A stretch of 43,180 nucleotides of DNA, taken from Nocardia gamkensis NBRC 108242. GTDB taxonomy: Bacteria > Actinomycetota > Actinomycetes > Mycobacteriales > Mycobacteriaceae. The DNA lies in NCBI RefSeq assembly GCF_001612985.1, contig NZ_BDBM01000065.1, forward strand, positions 1 to 43,180, read 5' to 3'. Position 1 is the first letter of the stretch. Every line of letters begins with the position of its first letter. A program made the position numbers and the translations under genes. The notes beneath the pieces were generated by a model. That model was given only the letters and a program-made list of their open reading frames with translations. It was not told the DNA's origin and did not search any database. This document shows, in pieces, positions 14,939 through 22,910 of the stretch.

Positions 14939-17883
14939 GCACCATCGTGCGCATCCCCGCCGACGTCGACCGCTCCGACCGCATCCTGGGCCCCTTCACC
15001 GCCCGCCAGCTCGCCGTCCTCGCCACGGCGGCCCTACTGCTGTACTCGGCCTGGGCCGCGACCAGAACGGTCATCGCTCCGGCGGTGTTCGTCACCGTCG
15101 CGGCCCCAGTGTTCGTCGTGGTCGCGGTCGCCGTGCTCACCCGCCGCGACGGGCTGTCGGCCGACCTGCTGCTCGTGGCCGCGATCCGCCACCGCTACCG
15201 CCCACGGCACCTCGTCCGATCACACGGACGCACCCACGCCGAGACACCACGCTGGATCACCACCCGCACCAATCGATCCCGACCTCGCCCACCCGTCCCC
15301 ACCGAGCTGTCCGCGAATCAGATACGCCTGCCCGAGTCGGTGTCCAACAGCGGCAGCGGTGCTGTCGGGGTGATCGACCTCGGCGCCGACGGGCTCGCCG
15401 TCATCGCGGTCGCCGGAACCCTCAACCTCTCGCTGCGCACCCCGGCCGAACAGGACAGCCTCGTCGGTCAGCTCGCGGGCTGGCTACACACCCTGCGACA
15501 GCCGGTGCAGATTCTGGTGCGCTCGGCGCGCCTGGACCTGACCGAGCACATCACCGGCCTGCACACCGCCGCCGCCCAGATGTCACCCGACCTCGCCGCC
15601 GCCGCGCTCGACCACGCCGATCACCTCGCCGAGCTGACCGCACGCGAGGACCCGGTCCACCGGCAGGTGCTGCTGATCTGGCGCGAACAGACCGAGACCC
15701 TGGCCGCCACCGGGCTGCGCGCCCGGCTGCCCGCCAGGAGCCGCGCCCGGCGGGCGTTGTCCGGTGGCGCTCGCCGAGCGGCCGAGTCCCGGTTGCTGCG
15801 GAGGATGAACGAGGCCGCCGATGTCCTTTCCCCACTGGGTATCTCGGTCACCGCACTCGATGACGTGGCGGCTACCGCCGTACTGACCAGCTGCACCAAC
15901 CCGGAGGGCCTCGTCTCGGCCGCCGCCGACATCGCCGCCGCCGACGCGATCATCACCACCGATCCCCAAGTCCGGACACCCGACCCGTTCACCGGAGAGG
16001 GCCTCGACCGGTTCGCGCCGGAATCCCTCACCATCGGCACCCGACATCTGGAGATCGGCTCGGACTGGACCGCGACCCTCGCGGTCACCGGATACCCACG
16101 AGAAGTGACCGCCGGGTGGCTCGCGCCCCTTCTTTCACACTCCGGCCGGGTCGAGGTCGCGGTACATATCGAGCCCGTCGACCCGGCCACCGCCGCCACC
16201 CGGCTGCACCGCCAACAGGCACGCCTGGAGTCCTCCCGTATGCACGACCTCGGCCGAGGCCGCCTAACCGACCCGCAGGTCGACGTCGCGGTCGAAGACG
16301 CCGCCGACCTCTCGGCCCGCGTCGCCCGCGCCGAAGCGCGCCTGTTCCGGGTCGGGGTGTATCTCACCGTGCACGCCGCCTCGGAAAACGAACTGGCCGA
16401 CGAGGTCGCCGCCGTGCGGGCGCTGGCCGCGAGCCTGCTCGTGGACACCTGCACCCTGTCCTACCGCGCCGCTCAAGCCTGGGCCACCGCCCTCCCACTC
16501 GGGCTCGATCTCATCCGGGTTCAACGGACCTTCGACACCACCGCCCTCGCCGCGGCGTTCCCTTTCGACTCCCCACAACTGCCCGCCGCCGACCCGGCCC
16601 AGGCCGCGCGCCCGCAGGGGGTGCTCTACGGCCGCGACGCCGCCTCGGGGCTGTTGTTTGTGGACCGGTTCGCCCCCGAAGCCCACAACCACAACCTCGT
16701 CATCCTCGGCCGCAGCGGCGCGGGCAAGTCCTACCTGGTCAAGACAGAGATCCTGCGCTCGCTGTATCGCGGCATCGAGCAGGTCGTCATCGATCCTGAA
16801 GACGAATACCGCCGCCTCGCCACAGCGGTCGGCGGCACCCACATCCGACTCGGCACGACCGAGGGGCGACTCAACCCGTTCGACCTGGAAATCCACACCC
16901 GCCCCGACGGACGCCGCACCGTCCCCACCGACGCCCTCACACGACGGAAGCTTCTCCTACACACCCTCATCCAAGTCCTGCTCGGCGACCAGAACCCCGC
17001 GCAACGGGCAGCATTGGACACGGCCTTGGCGGCGACCTACGCCGCTGTCGGGATCACCGAGGACCCCGCCACCTGGACCCGCCCCGCGCCGACGCTGAGC
17101 GGACTGCGTGACCAACTCGCACGCCTCGCCACACCGGCTGCCGGGGAGTTGGCCGCCGCGCTGCACCCGTTCGTCGGCGGCGGGGCCTACGCCGGATTGT
17201 TGGACAGGCCGACCACCACCGACCCCGCAGGCGGGCTGGTGGTGTTCTCCCTGCGGGAGCTGCCCGAGGAGCTGAAGACGATCGGGACCCTGCTGGTGCT
17301 GGACGCGACCTGGCGGCGGGTGTCGAGCCCGGCCGATCGGCGGCCCCGCATGATCACCGTGGACGAGGCGTGGCTGCTCATGCGCCAACCCGCCGCCGCC
17401 GAGTTCCTGTTCAAGGCAGCCAAGAGCTTCCGTAAACACTGGGCCGGACTCACCGTCGCCACCCAGGACAGCGCCGACGTCCTGTCCACCGAACTCGGTC
17501 GCGCGATCGTCTCCAACGCCGCCACCCAGATCCTGCTGCGCCAAGCCCCACAAGCCATCGACGAAGTCGCCGCCGCGTTCCGGCTCTCCGACGGCGAGCA
17601 ACAATTCCTGCTCTCCGCGGCGCGCGGCAGCGGCCTGCTCGCGGTCGGGGGCACCGACCGGGCGGTGTTCGGGTCGCTGGCCTCACCCACCGAAAACGTG
17701 TTGATCACCACCGACCCCAGCGAACTCGCCACCACCGGAGACACCGACATCGACCTCGATCGGATGCCGTCGAGGGCCATACTCACCGAACCCGAACCTA
17801 CTGAGGCCGCCACGGATCTCGGCGACTTCGACACCGACACTGACACCGGTGAAGAGGTGGTTCTCAACGGAGGTGTGGCATGA
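14935..17883 (+). CDS. PrgI-VirB4 fusion ATPase of the type IV secretion system
   Basis: This 982-residue protein joins two usual components. Residues 1-90 match PrgI/VirB3-type proteins: RIPADVDRSDRILGPFTARQ, then two membrane segments. The rest is VirB4-like. The P-loop is GRSGAGKSYLV with Lys598, followed by VIDPEDEYRRLA; Walker B is MITVDEAWLLM with Asp810 and Glu811; and LTVATQDSADVL and ILLRQAPQAIDEV match the late VirB4 motifs. It powers pilus assembly or substrate transfer at the inner membrane face. GTG 14935 overlaps the VirB6-like stop. The length is typical of actinobacterial PrgI-VirB4 fusions (the SCO6880 type). Confidence 0.92.
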   Translation: MSTIVRIPADVDRSDRILGPFTARQLAVLATAALLLYSAWAATRTVIAPAVFVTVAAPVFVVVAVAVLTRRDGLSADLLLVAAIRHRYRPRHLVRSHGRTHAETPRWITTRTNRSRPRPPVPTELSANQIRLPESVSNSGSGAVGVIDLGADGLAVIAVAGTLNLSLRTPAEQDSLVGQLAGWLHTLRQPVQILVRSARLDLTEHITGLHTAAAQMSPDLAAAALDHADHLAELTAREDPVHRQVLLIWREQTETLAATGLRARLPARSRARRALSGGARRAAESRLLRRMNEAADVLSPLGISVTALDDVAATAVLTSCTNPEGLVSAAADIAAADAIITTDPQVRTPDPFTGEGLDRFAPESLTIGTRHLEIGSDWTATLAVTGYPREVTAGWLAPLLSHSGRVEVAVHIEPVDPATAATRLHRQQARLESSRMHDLGRGRLTDPQVDVAVEDAADLSARVARAEARLFRVGVYLTVHAASENELADEVAAVRALAASLLVDTCTLSYRAAQAWATALPLGLDLIRVQRTFDTTALAAAFPFDSPQLPAADPAQAARPQGVLYGRDAASGLLFVDRFAPEAHNHNLVILGRSGAGKSYLVKTEILRSLYRGIEQVVIDPEDEYRRLATAVGGTHIRLGTTEGRLNPFDLEIHTRPDGRRTVPTDALTRRKLLLHTLIQVLLGDQNPAQRAALDTALAATYAAVGITEDPATWTRPAPTLSGLRDQLARLATPAAGELAAALHPFVGGGAYAGLLDRPTTTDPAGGLVVFSLRELPEELKTIGTLLVLDATWRRVSSPADRRPRMITVDEAWLLMRQPAAAEFLFKAAKSFRKHWAGLTVATQDSADVLSTELGRAIVSNAATQILLRQAPQAIDEVAAAFRLSDGEQQFLLSAARGSGLLAVGGTDRAVFGSLASPTENVLITTDPSELATTGDTDIDLDRMPSRAILTEPEPTEAATDLGDFDTDTDTGEEVVLNGGVA

Positions 17884-17928
17884 GCGGATTCGCCGCTGCC
17901 GCACCACCGGACGTCGTCTCGTCGCGGC

Positions 17929-18081
17929 ATGACCATGCCCGACTACGTCGGCCCCGGTGGCGGCGTTCCTGCGACCTCGACCCGTGACTTGCAGGACCCG
18001 GCGCTGTCGCTGCCGCTGGCCGGGCACACTACCCGCCACCGCCTCGCCGCCCTGCCCCTCCCACCCGCCCGCGCCGCCTGA
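17929..18081 (+). CDS. Possible 50-residue peptide after VirB4
   Basis: A short frame (MTMPDYVGPGGG..., ending LPPARAA) has third codon positions almost all G or C, as in neighbouring real genes, but no ribosome site. It continues in the VirB4 frame 45 bp after that gene's stop, so it might be a leftover of a longer VirB4-downstream region. A competing 35-residue frame starts at ATG 17880 and overlaps the VirB4 stop, but its codon use is mixed. Either could be real; neither is recognised. Confidence 0.28.
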   Translation: MTMPDYVGPGGGVPATSTRDLQDPALSLPLAGHTTRHRLAALPLPPARAA

Positions 18082-18098
18082 CCGACCAGGGAGCCCCG

Positions 18099-18542
18099 AT
18101 GTGTGCTGACCACGCCCCGATCCCGTTCAACGCCCGACAGCGCCGCACCCACCGCCCCGAACCCGACCAGCCGACCGGACCGACTTTTGGTGACGGGAAG
18201 GGCCGGATGTGGGTGGGGCCGACCAGTGAGCAGACCCGCCGTCTGGTTGCCGAAAGCCGGATACGGCAAGGGCTGCCACCCCAGATCGACAACCTGGCCG
18301 CGATCGAGTCTCTCGCGTTGTTCCTGCGCAACGCACTCAACACCCTCCCCCAGGATCCAGACGAGGACCAAGCCAACTACCGATCCCGGCGAACTCGCAC
18401 GGCCGAAGATCACGATGGCACCGACGTCGATATCGATGCGCTGGCACCGCTAGGTGCGCCCACCGAACCCGTTATCTCTCCGACGATTCCGCGCCCACGG
18501 AAGTCCACTGCGATGAGGGCCAATTCGACCCTGGCGAGATGA
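18099..18542 (+). CDS. Hypothetical protein ending the rightward transfer operon
   Basis: This 147-residue protein starts at ATG 18099 with AGGGAG upstream, 17 bp after the small frame. It is hydrophilic, with no membrane segment or cysteine motif. Residues 60-85 may form a helix (LAAIESLALFLRNALNTL); the N-terminus is Pro/Arg-rich and the C-terminus Pro-rich and disordered. Codon use supports coding. It is not recognised. Its position suggests an accessory protein of the secretion system or the last gene before the integration module. Confidence 0.55.
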   Translation: MCADHAPIPFNARQRRTHRPEPDQPTGPTFGDGKGRMWVGPTSEQTRRLVAESRIRQGLPPQIDNLAAIESLALFLRNALNTLPQDPDEDQANYRSRRTRTAEDHDGTDVDIDALAPLGAPTEPVISPTIPRPRKSTAMRANSTLAR

Positions 18543-19087
18543 AAGATACGAGGCTCTACAACGGTGCGACGTGAGCCCCATCCGCTATCTCTGGGCTGCC
18601 CAAACGCTGCGGAAACGGTGTCCTTGGGCGGAAGTAGTTGGCGAACCAGTCGTCTCCTCCGGTTGCTAGGAATAGGGCTCACACGATCCAGCCAATACGG
18701 GAAAGCACCCCCGATGCCGCAGGAGCGTGACACTCGTGAATCTGCACGTTCGATGACTGAACCGTCTACTGGCAACCGGGCAATCCGCAATTTGTCGCTG
18801 GTGAAGGCCGAAGAGATCAGCCGCCGTGGGGCCCTCGTTGCCCATCGATTAACGACGCGCCGGTGCAGCCCCCTGGATAGGGCGCTGGTCGCGGATCGGG
18901 CGTGGTCGGCCCCGGGGGTACGGAATCGGCCGATGCTGCGGCAGAAACGTTGGAGGAGAAGGCAGTTGGCGACTTGATAGTCGCGGAGCATTCATATGGT
19001 GCAGGGAAAGGATATTCATGGACGAGGAATTCTCGGACGAGACGGTCGTCATCTCACACTGGCACCCGCGGCGAAATAGGAGTCAGA
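18543..19087 (+). other. Lower-GC stretch between transfer operon and integration module
   Basis: GC content falls visibly from about 18,560 and stays low to about 19,210. A frame at 18714-18977 (87 residues, starts MPQERDTRESARS) has moderate coding character but no clear ribosome site. A competing minus-strand frame runs 18991-18410 with no better support. I cannot decide between coding and spacer. The stretch may contain promoter or attachment-related sequence. Confidence 0.35.
18714..18977 (+). CDS. Doubtful 87-residue frame
   Basis: The frame from ATG 18714 includes NRAIRNLSLVKAEEISRRGA and a very Arg-rich end. Only weak third-position bias supports it, and no ribosome site is visible. 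It is listed because the region lacks any other gene; the family is unknown. Confidence 0.18.
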   Translation: MPQERDTRESARSMTEPSTGNRAIRNLSLVKAEEISRRGALVAHRLTTRRCSPLDRALVADRAWSAPGVRNRPMLRQKRWRRRQLAT

Positions 19088-19131
19088 GCTCCATAGTGGT
19101 GCTTGACAATTTGTTCCATATGGAGCGTTGA
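19018..19131 (+). CDS. Possible 37-residue acidic peptide upstream of xis
   Basis: ATG 19018 follows GGAAAGGATATTC, a good ribosome site. The frame begins MDEEFSDETVVISHWHPRR and ends at a TGA at 19129-19131, inside the control region of the excisionase gene. It could be a leader peptide or small regulator. There is no family match. Confidence 0.25.
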   Translation: MDEEFSDETVVISHWHPRRNRSQSSIVVLDNLFHMER

Positions 19132-19163
19132 TGGTTGGTATCCGAATATGCGGAGCATATATC
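19088..19163 (+). promoter_or_regulatory. Promoter and operator region of the xis-int unit
   Basis: TTGGTA (19135-19140) and TATATC (19158-19163) are 17 bp apart, ending 46 bp before the xis start. The palindrome ATATGC-GGA-GCATAT (19146-19160) overlaps the spacer and the -10. Upstream, GCTCCATA (19088-19095) and TATGGAGC (19119-19126) form an 8-bp inverted repeat that encloses TTGACA (19103-19108), and TCCATATGGA (19115-19124) is a 10-bp palindrome. This is tightly packed repressor-style DNA, probably governing excision. Confidence 0.55.
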
Positions 19164-19209
19164 GGTATTGATGTGAGGGGTTCGTGTCGAATTCAGATCG
19201 GGAGTGGGC

Positions 19210-19440
19210 ATGGTAGATAGGTTTTCAAGTTGGCTGACGACTGACGATGTTGCGAGCCGATTGAAGATACCGCCGAAAACGCTGGCCAACTGGGCGTCGC
19301 TTGGCAAAGGTCCCCGCTTCGCCCGCATCGGCCGACATCGGCGATATCGGTTGGAGGACTTGATCGCCTGGGAGCAGGCGATGCTTGCGCAGGGTGGCGG
19401 CCATGATCCCCGCCAGATTGAGCATCGAGATGCCGCGTGA
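19210..19440 (+). CDS. Excisionase-like HTH protein
   Basis: This 76-residue protein starts at ATG 19210 with GGGAG upstream; a GTG two codons earlier is possible. It reads SSWLTTDDVASRLKIPPKTL, then ANWASLGKGPRFARIGRHRRYR, ending in a helix LEDLIAWEQAML. This is the MerR-like winged HTH (HTH_17/excisionase) found before integrases. It would bend attachment-site DNA for excision, and may regulate int. The stop is 79 bp before the integrase start, on the same strand. Confidence 0.82.
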   Translation: MVDRFSSWLTTDDVASRLKIPPKTLANWASLGKGPRFARIGRHRRYRLEDLIAWEQAMLAQGGGHDPRQIEHRDAA

Positions 19441-19519
19441 CAGAGGCGGAACCATGAGCGACTTGTCGTATTCGAATTCATCCGGGTTGGTCGATAATCC
19501 TTCAGTGAGGAAATAGCCA

Positions 19520-20800
19520 GTGCCACAGCGCAAGCCTGTCCCTGCATTGCGGGCATTGAAATCTTACGACACCTGGCATCTCCGGGAACGAGACGCGAGT
19601 GGTCGAAAACTGAAATCATCCAGCCACGGTAAAGGCAAGCAGTGGAGAGGTGCATATCAAGACGGAATTCGACATGCTCCGCACACGCGCGGATTCGACA
19701 CTTCCAAAGCGGCCGATGCGTGGGCGCAGGAACAAGTAGCCGCGATCAAAGCCGGGCAGCACATCACCAAAGAAGCATCGCGGGTCATGATGGACGCGTG
19801 GTGCTGGGAATGGCTAGATCTCCAGGCGATCGATCCAGGCACCTTCGGTGGCTACCGGAGCAAGATCAAGCTTATCCTTCAGTACCTCGACGGACTCGCG
19901 GTCCACGAAGTGCGTGAGCCGCATGTCCTGAAACTAATGACCGGCCTGCACCGCGCGGGTTATTCGTTCGACTACAGAGTCGATACCCATCGCCTGCTCA
20001 CCCGGATCATGGCCGCAGCGAAACGAGCTGAACTGACCGTGGTGATGCCCTGCTCGACCGAGACCTACGCTAAACCGAACCGGGATCGCCCAAAGGTCCC
20101 CACATACTGCCCGACGATGACAGAGTTCTGGACCTTCTTCCACATGATGCCCGAAGAAACGCGCATCGCGGTCGCGCTCGGAGTCGGTGTCGGGCTTCGG
20201 CTGAGCGAAGCGCTCGGCGCGAACATCGAGGATCTGAACATCGAGGCTTGCACCTACCAGCCCGTGACCCAATACAAGCCATCCCGGCGAGTCGATGGGA
20301 AGAGGATCGGCGCGCACGACGGCCCTCTGAAGACCGACACATCCGGTACGGAGATCCCGGTCGACCCATGGGTCGTGGACTGGCTGGTGAGCCAGTTGGG
20401 CGGACGAACCACCGGCAAGTTCGTCAAGTTCGAAGCGAGTCGCTCGGGTGGTCGCATGTCCCAAAAAGCGTTGCGGAACCGTGTCTACGCCGCTGTATCG
20501 GCGCTCGGTGGGGAACCAGCGAAGCTAGTGCCCTGGGGTCCAGACGGAAAGATGCGCCAGCAGATGGGCTTTCACTCACTCCGGCATCTCTACGGCTCGC
20601 TGTTGGCCGACGGGGCCTACAGCCTGGCGGACGTGACCCGGCGCATGCGGCACCGGAACAACACCACCACTCTCGACATCTACACCCACCTGGTGGATGG
20701 ACAGCGGGACGCGGCGCTGACTATCGGAGAAGCGCTACGGCGCGGGCTGCGGGACTACCGAAAGGCGGCAACTGGAATGCGTATTGTCGGCGAAACATAG
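19520..20800 (+). CDS. int: Tyrosine site-specific integrase
   Basis: The protein has 426 residues from GTG 19520, with GAGGAAA upstream. The N-terminal half contains an AP2-like arm-binding segment (WRGAYQDGIRHAPHTRGFDT) and a SAM-like core-binding domain (about 90-190). The catalytic domain has Arg227 in GLRLSEAL, His352 and Arg355 in HSLRHLYG, His378 in RHRNNTT and Tyr388 in DIYTHL, so all main residues are present. It would catalyse integration and, with the excisionase, excision of the element. In actinomycete elements attP usually lies just after int, which points to about 20.8-21.0 kb. The gene looks intact. Confidence 0.93.
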   Translation: MPQRKPVPALRALKSYDTWHLRERDASGRKLKSSSHGKGKQWRGAYQDGIRHAPHTRGFDTSKAADAWAQEQVAAIKAGQHITKEASRVMMDAWCWEWLDLQAIDPGTFGGYRSKIKLILQYLDGLAVHEVREPHVLKLMTGLHRAGYSFDYRVDTHRLLTRIMAAAKRAELTVVMPCSTETYAKPNRDRPKVPTYCPTMTEFWTFFHMMPEETRIAVALGVGVGLRLSEALGANIEDLNIEACTYQPVTQYKPSRRVDGKRIGAHDGPLKTDTSGTEIPVDPWVVDWLVSQLGGRTTGKFVKFEASRSGGRMSQKALRNRVYAAVSALGGEPAKLVPWGPDGKMRQQMGFHSLRHLYGSLLADGAYSLADVTRRMRHRNNTTTLDIYTHLVDGQRDAALTIGEALRRGLRDYRKAATGMRIVGET

Positions 20801-20900
20801 CGGCCCGGCTGACATACTGCCAGAGCCGATCAGCGATTTCGGCAACCCAGCGCACACCTCGCGGTGCTGCCGGAGCAGGCCATCTGCATCTCGATGCTCG

Positions 20901-20922
20901 ACTAATCGACGCAGCGATTAGT
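20901..20922. terminator. Hairpin downstream of the integrase
   Basis: ACTAATCG (20901-20908) pairs perfectly with CGATTAGT (20915-20922) around a 6-nt loop, 100 bp after the int stop and before the end of the facing gene at 21055. There is no T tract. It may be a terminator or part of the attachment site: its right arm and next two bases (CGATTAGTGA) recur at 29343-29352, near the chromosome junction. Confidence 0.4.
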
Positions 20923-21054
20923 GAAGTCGAAGGATCCGCCGTCGATGCCCCAGGAGATGATGCGGAACAGCTTTTCGTCGGCGTGGTCAGAGCTGCTGGG
21001 AGAGTGCAGTCGTTGTTTCGTATTTGCGCTATCTCGAGTTGGCGAGCGCATTGC

Positions 21055-21525
21055 TCATCTGCTCAACGGCTTGGAGCGGGTGGTGATTCGATCGATGATG
21101 TCTGACGAGCCGGATGGGCTGACGTAGGTTCCGGCGTGGCGCCCGTAGATGCCGGTGGTTGTAGCTTCGTCGGTCTTGTATGTCAGCCGCCAGGTGATGC
21201 CGAGTGATCGGAGTCCACGCAGGACTCGTCGGACATCGTCCACATCTCGCCAGTCGGTGGTGTAGACGACGATGGGCCTACGTGTTGGATCCGTTTGGTG
21301 AGGGTTGGGGCGGGCTGTGGCGACCTTCGCGCCTGGTCCGAGTTTGCCGTCTTGAACGGCTTCTTTCACGATCTGCCAGTACTGATTGAGGTATCGAATT
21401 GGGACGAACACCAACCACTTTCCCGAAGTCGCCTCTCCGAGCTGAGGTCGTCCTTCAGCTCGGACGTGGATCCACCACTGGTCGGTTACTTCGGTTGGTA
21501 GGCGAACATTGTCTACTGGTGACAC
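21055..21525 (-). CDS. Bles03/DUF1917-like protein (putative phosphothreonine-lyase fold)
   Basis: This 156-residue protein starts at GTG 21525, with AAGGAGA 7 nt upstream. It reads DQWWIHVRAEGRP, then TSGKWLVFVPIRYLNQYWQI, VQDGKLGPGAKVATARPNPH, RPIVVYTTDWRDVDDVRRVL and LTYKTDEATTTGIYG. This pattern matches the small family annotated as putative phosphothreonine lyase domain or Bles03/DUF1917. Enzymatic activity is not established to my knowledge. It is divergent from the pPIWI-RE operon and shares its intergenic region, so it may be an accessory or regulator of that system; that is inference. The name rests on remembered family patterns. Confidence 0.6.
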   Translation of the reverse strand: MSPVDNVRLPTEVTDQWWIHVRAEGRPQLGEATSGKWLVFVPIRYLNQYWQIVKEAVQDGKLGPGAKVATARPNPHQTDPTRRPIVVYTTDWRDVDDVRRVLRGLRSLGITWRLTYKTDEATTTGIYGRHAGTYVSPSGSSDIIDRITTRSKPLSR

Positions 21526-21685
21526 AGCAGGGTCTCCTTGCCTTGCCGACTGGTGCCCACTCTATGAACCGCCACCGACAAGTACTCGTTGTGGCTACTG
21601 GCAGCCACCGGACACGAAGTGCCAAATGTCTGGACCTGGCACCTCTGCGGTCGACCCGCCTTCGGCCTTGGCGCGAAGGTGCCGT

Positions 21686-21724
21686 TTGCGCCGAGAGCGT
21701 CACATAAGACAATTAACCATGGTT
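21686..21724 (+). promoter_or_regulatory. Candidate promoter and palindrome before the pPIWI-RE operon
   Basis: TTGCGC (21686-21691) and GACAAT (21708-21713) are 16 bp apart, a weak promoter match. The 10-bp palindrome AACCATGGTT (21715-21724) follows directly and could bind a dimeric regulator near the transcription start. It lies between the two divergent genes. Confidence 0.3.
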
Positions 21725-21767
21725 GAGCGCTGACGAGATTGTCGGTGGTCGTCTCTATGGTGCCGGT

Positions 21768-22910
21768 ATGTCTTCGACCGTGACCGAGGTTGATCAGCGC
21801 CGCCGCGATCAGGCGATCACTGCCTGCTGCCTGGCTGCCGCTGCCCTCGGAGATCCTGATCTGACGCCCCGCAGGCAGGGGCGTGCGTTGATGAGTTGCC
21901 TGGGGGTTCTGGCCTCGACATATCCGGTGGGGCAAGCTCCGACCATGGCGCAGTTCCGCAGCGGCCTCTCTCGCCCGTTGCGGCAGTTGCTCCCCGATGG
22001 TGTCGACTCGATCGGAGTCGGTGATCTGGTACTGCTCGACGGAATGGGGCAGTTCAGTGACGAGGCCCGCGACCTATGTGTCGAGCACCTAGTGCCCTCG
22101 GTGGCGTTGGAAGAGCACTGGCCGTGGGCCAGGGTCGCCATGGAGCAGGAGGAGCGGCGCATCTACGAGGTGCTGCGACGGTTGCCGGCGAAGGACTACA
22201 CCCGAGCCCGCGAGCTGCTTGTCGATGAGCCTTCCGGAGACCTGCGCGATTTGCGCCGTACCTGGGACGCGATGTGGGGACGGTTCGAGCACTACGAGCG
22301 CATCGTGGAATGGGCATGGTGCCAGATTCGCGGATGGTGGTTCGCGTGTCCGACTTGCCGTTGGCCGATGCGCGTGGTCGGCGCAGGTGCGGTTGTGGAG
22401 GTGCGTTGTGAGGCACACGCGCGCAATGGCATCACCTACACCTGCCACACCGACGGACCTACCGACCGCGCTCCCGTCCTTCAACCCGCAGGCCCACACG
22501 CGAGCGAGGTCAAGGCTCGACCGGCTACCCCAGAGTCGCGCGCGGTGTCACGGGTGATCTGGCGTTATGTGACCCTGCCGGGCATCTTGGAGTGCGACCT
22601 GCGTGACCACGCCCGTGCGGCTGGCGCGAAAGTTGATATGTGGCCTCACAAAGATCGCTACGATCTGCGAATCACACTGAAGCGGAAGGTGTGGAGGGTT
22701 GATGCCAAGGCGTGGGCGTCCCCAGTCGCACTCGGAGAGGCGCTACGCGAGACGGAACCGGCCGAGCCCGGATTGATCATCGTGATTCCGGACCACCAAC
22801 GCAGTAGCCGCGACCTCCTGGCCGCCATGTTGCGCGGTACTGGCTACCGGGTCATGACGGCGACCGACCTGAAGAACGATGTCGACAAGTCCGCGGGGGT
22901 ACAGCGGTGA
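21768..22910 (+). CDS. pPIWI-RE island nuclease (domain Y, zinc ribbon, PD-(D/E)XK)
   Basis: From ATG 21768 the protein has 380 residues; a TTG at 21723 adds 15 and sits in a palindrome. The N-terminal 180 residues are helical (ITACCLAAAALGDPDLTPRR..., domain Y of pPIWI-RE islands). A zinc-ribbon-like cluster follows (C194-x2-C197, C214-x2-H217, C226). The C-terminal part fits a restriction-endonuclease fold: Glu275, Asp299 in RYDLRITL and Asp312-x-Lys314 in WRVDAKAW, then GLIIVIPDHQRSS. It would cut DNA, guided or licensed by its two partners. Its stop overlaps the helicase start by 4 bp. The family was defined by comparative genomics; the cutting activity here is inferred. Confidence 0.8.
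   Translation: MSSTVTEVDQRRRDQAITACCLAAAALGDPDLTPRRQGRALMSCLGVLASTYPVGQAPTMAQFRSGLSRPLRQLLPDGVDSIGVGDLVLLDGMGQFSDEARDLCVEHLVPSVALEEHWPWARVAMEQEERRIYEVLRRLPAKDYTRARELLVDEPSGDLRDLRRTWDAMWGRFEHYERIVEWAWCQIRGWWFACPTCRWPMRVVGAGAVVEVRCEAHARNGITYTCHTDGPTDRAPVLQPAGPHASEVKARPATPESRAVSRVIWRYVTLPGILECDLRDHARAAGAKVDMWPHKDRYDLRITLKRKVWRVDAKAWASPVALGEALRETEPAEPGLIIVIPDHQRSSRDLLAAMLRGTGYRVMTATDLKNDVDKSAGVQR

Noticed and set aside
20248..21105. Frame running past the integrase stop
   Set aside because: It overlaps the integrase catalytic domain out of frame and lacks a start signal.
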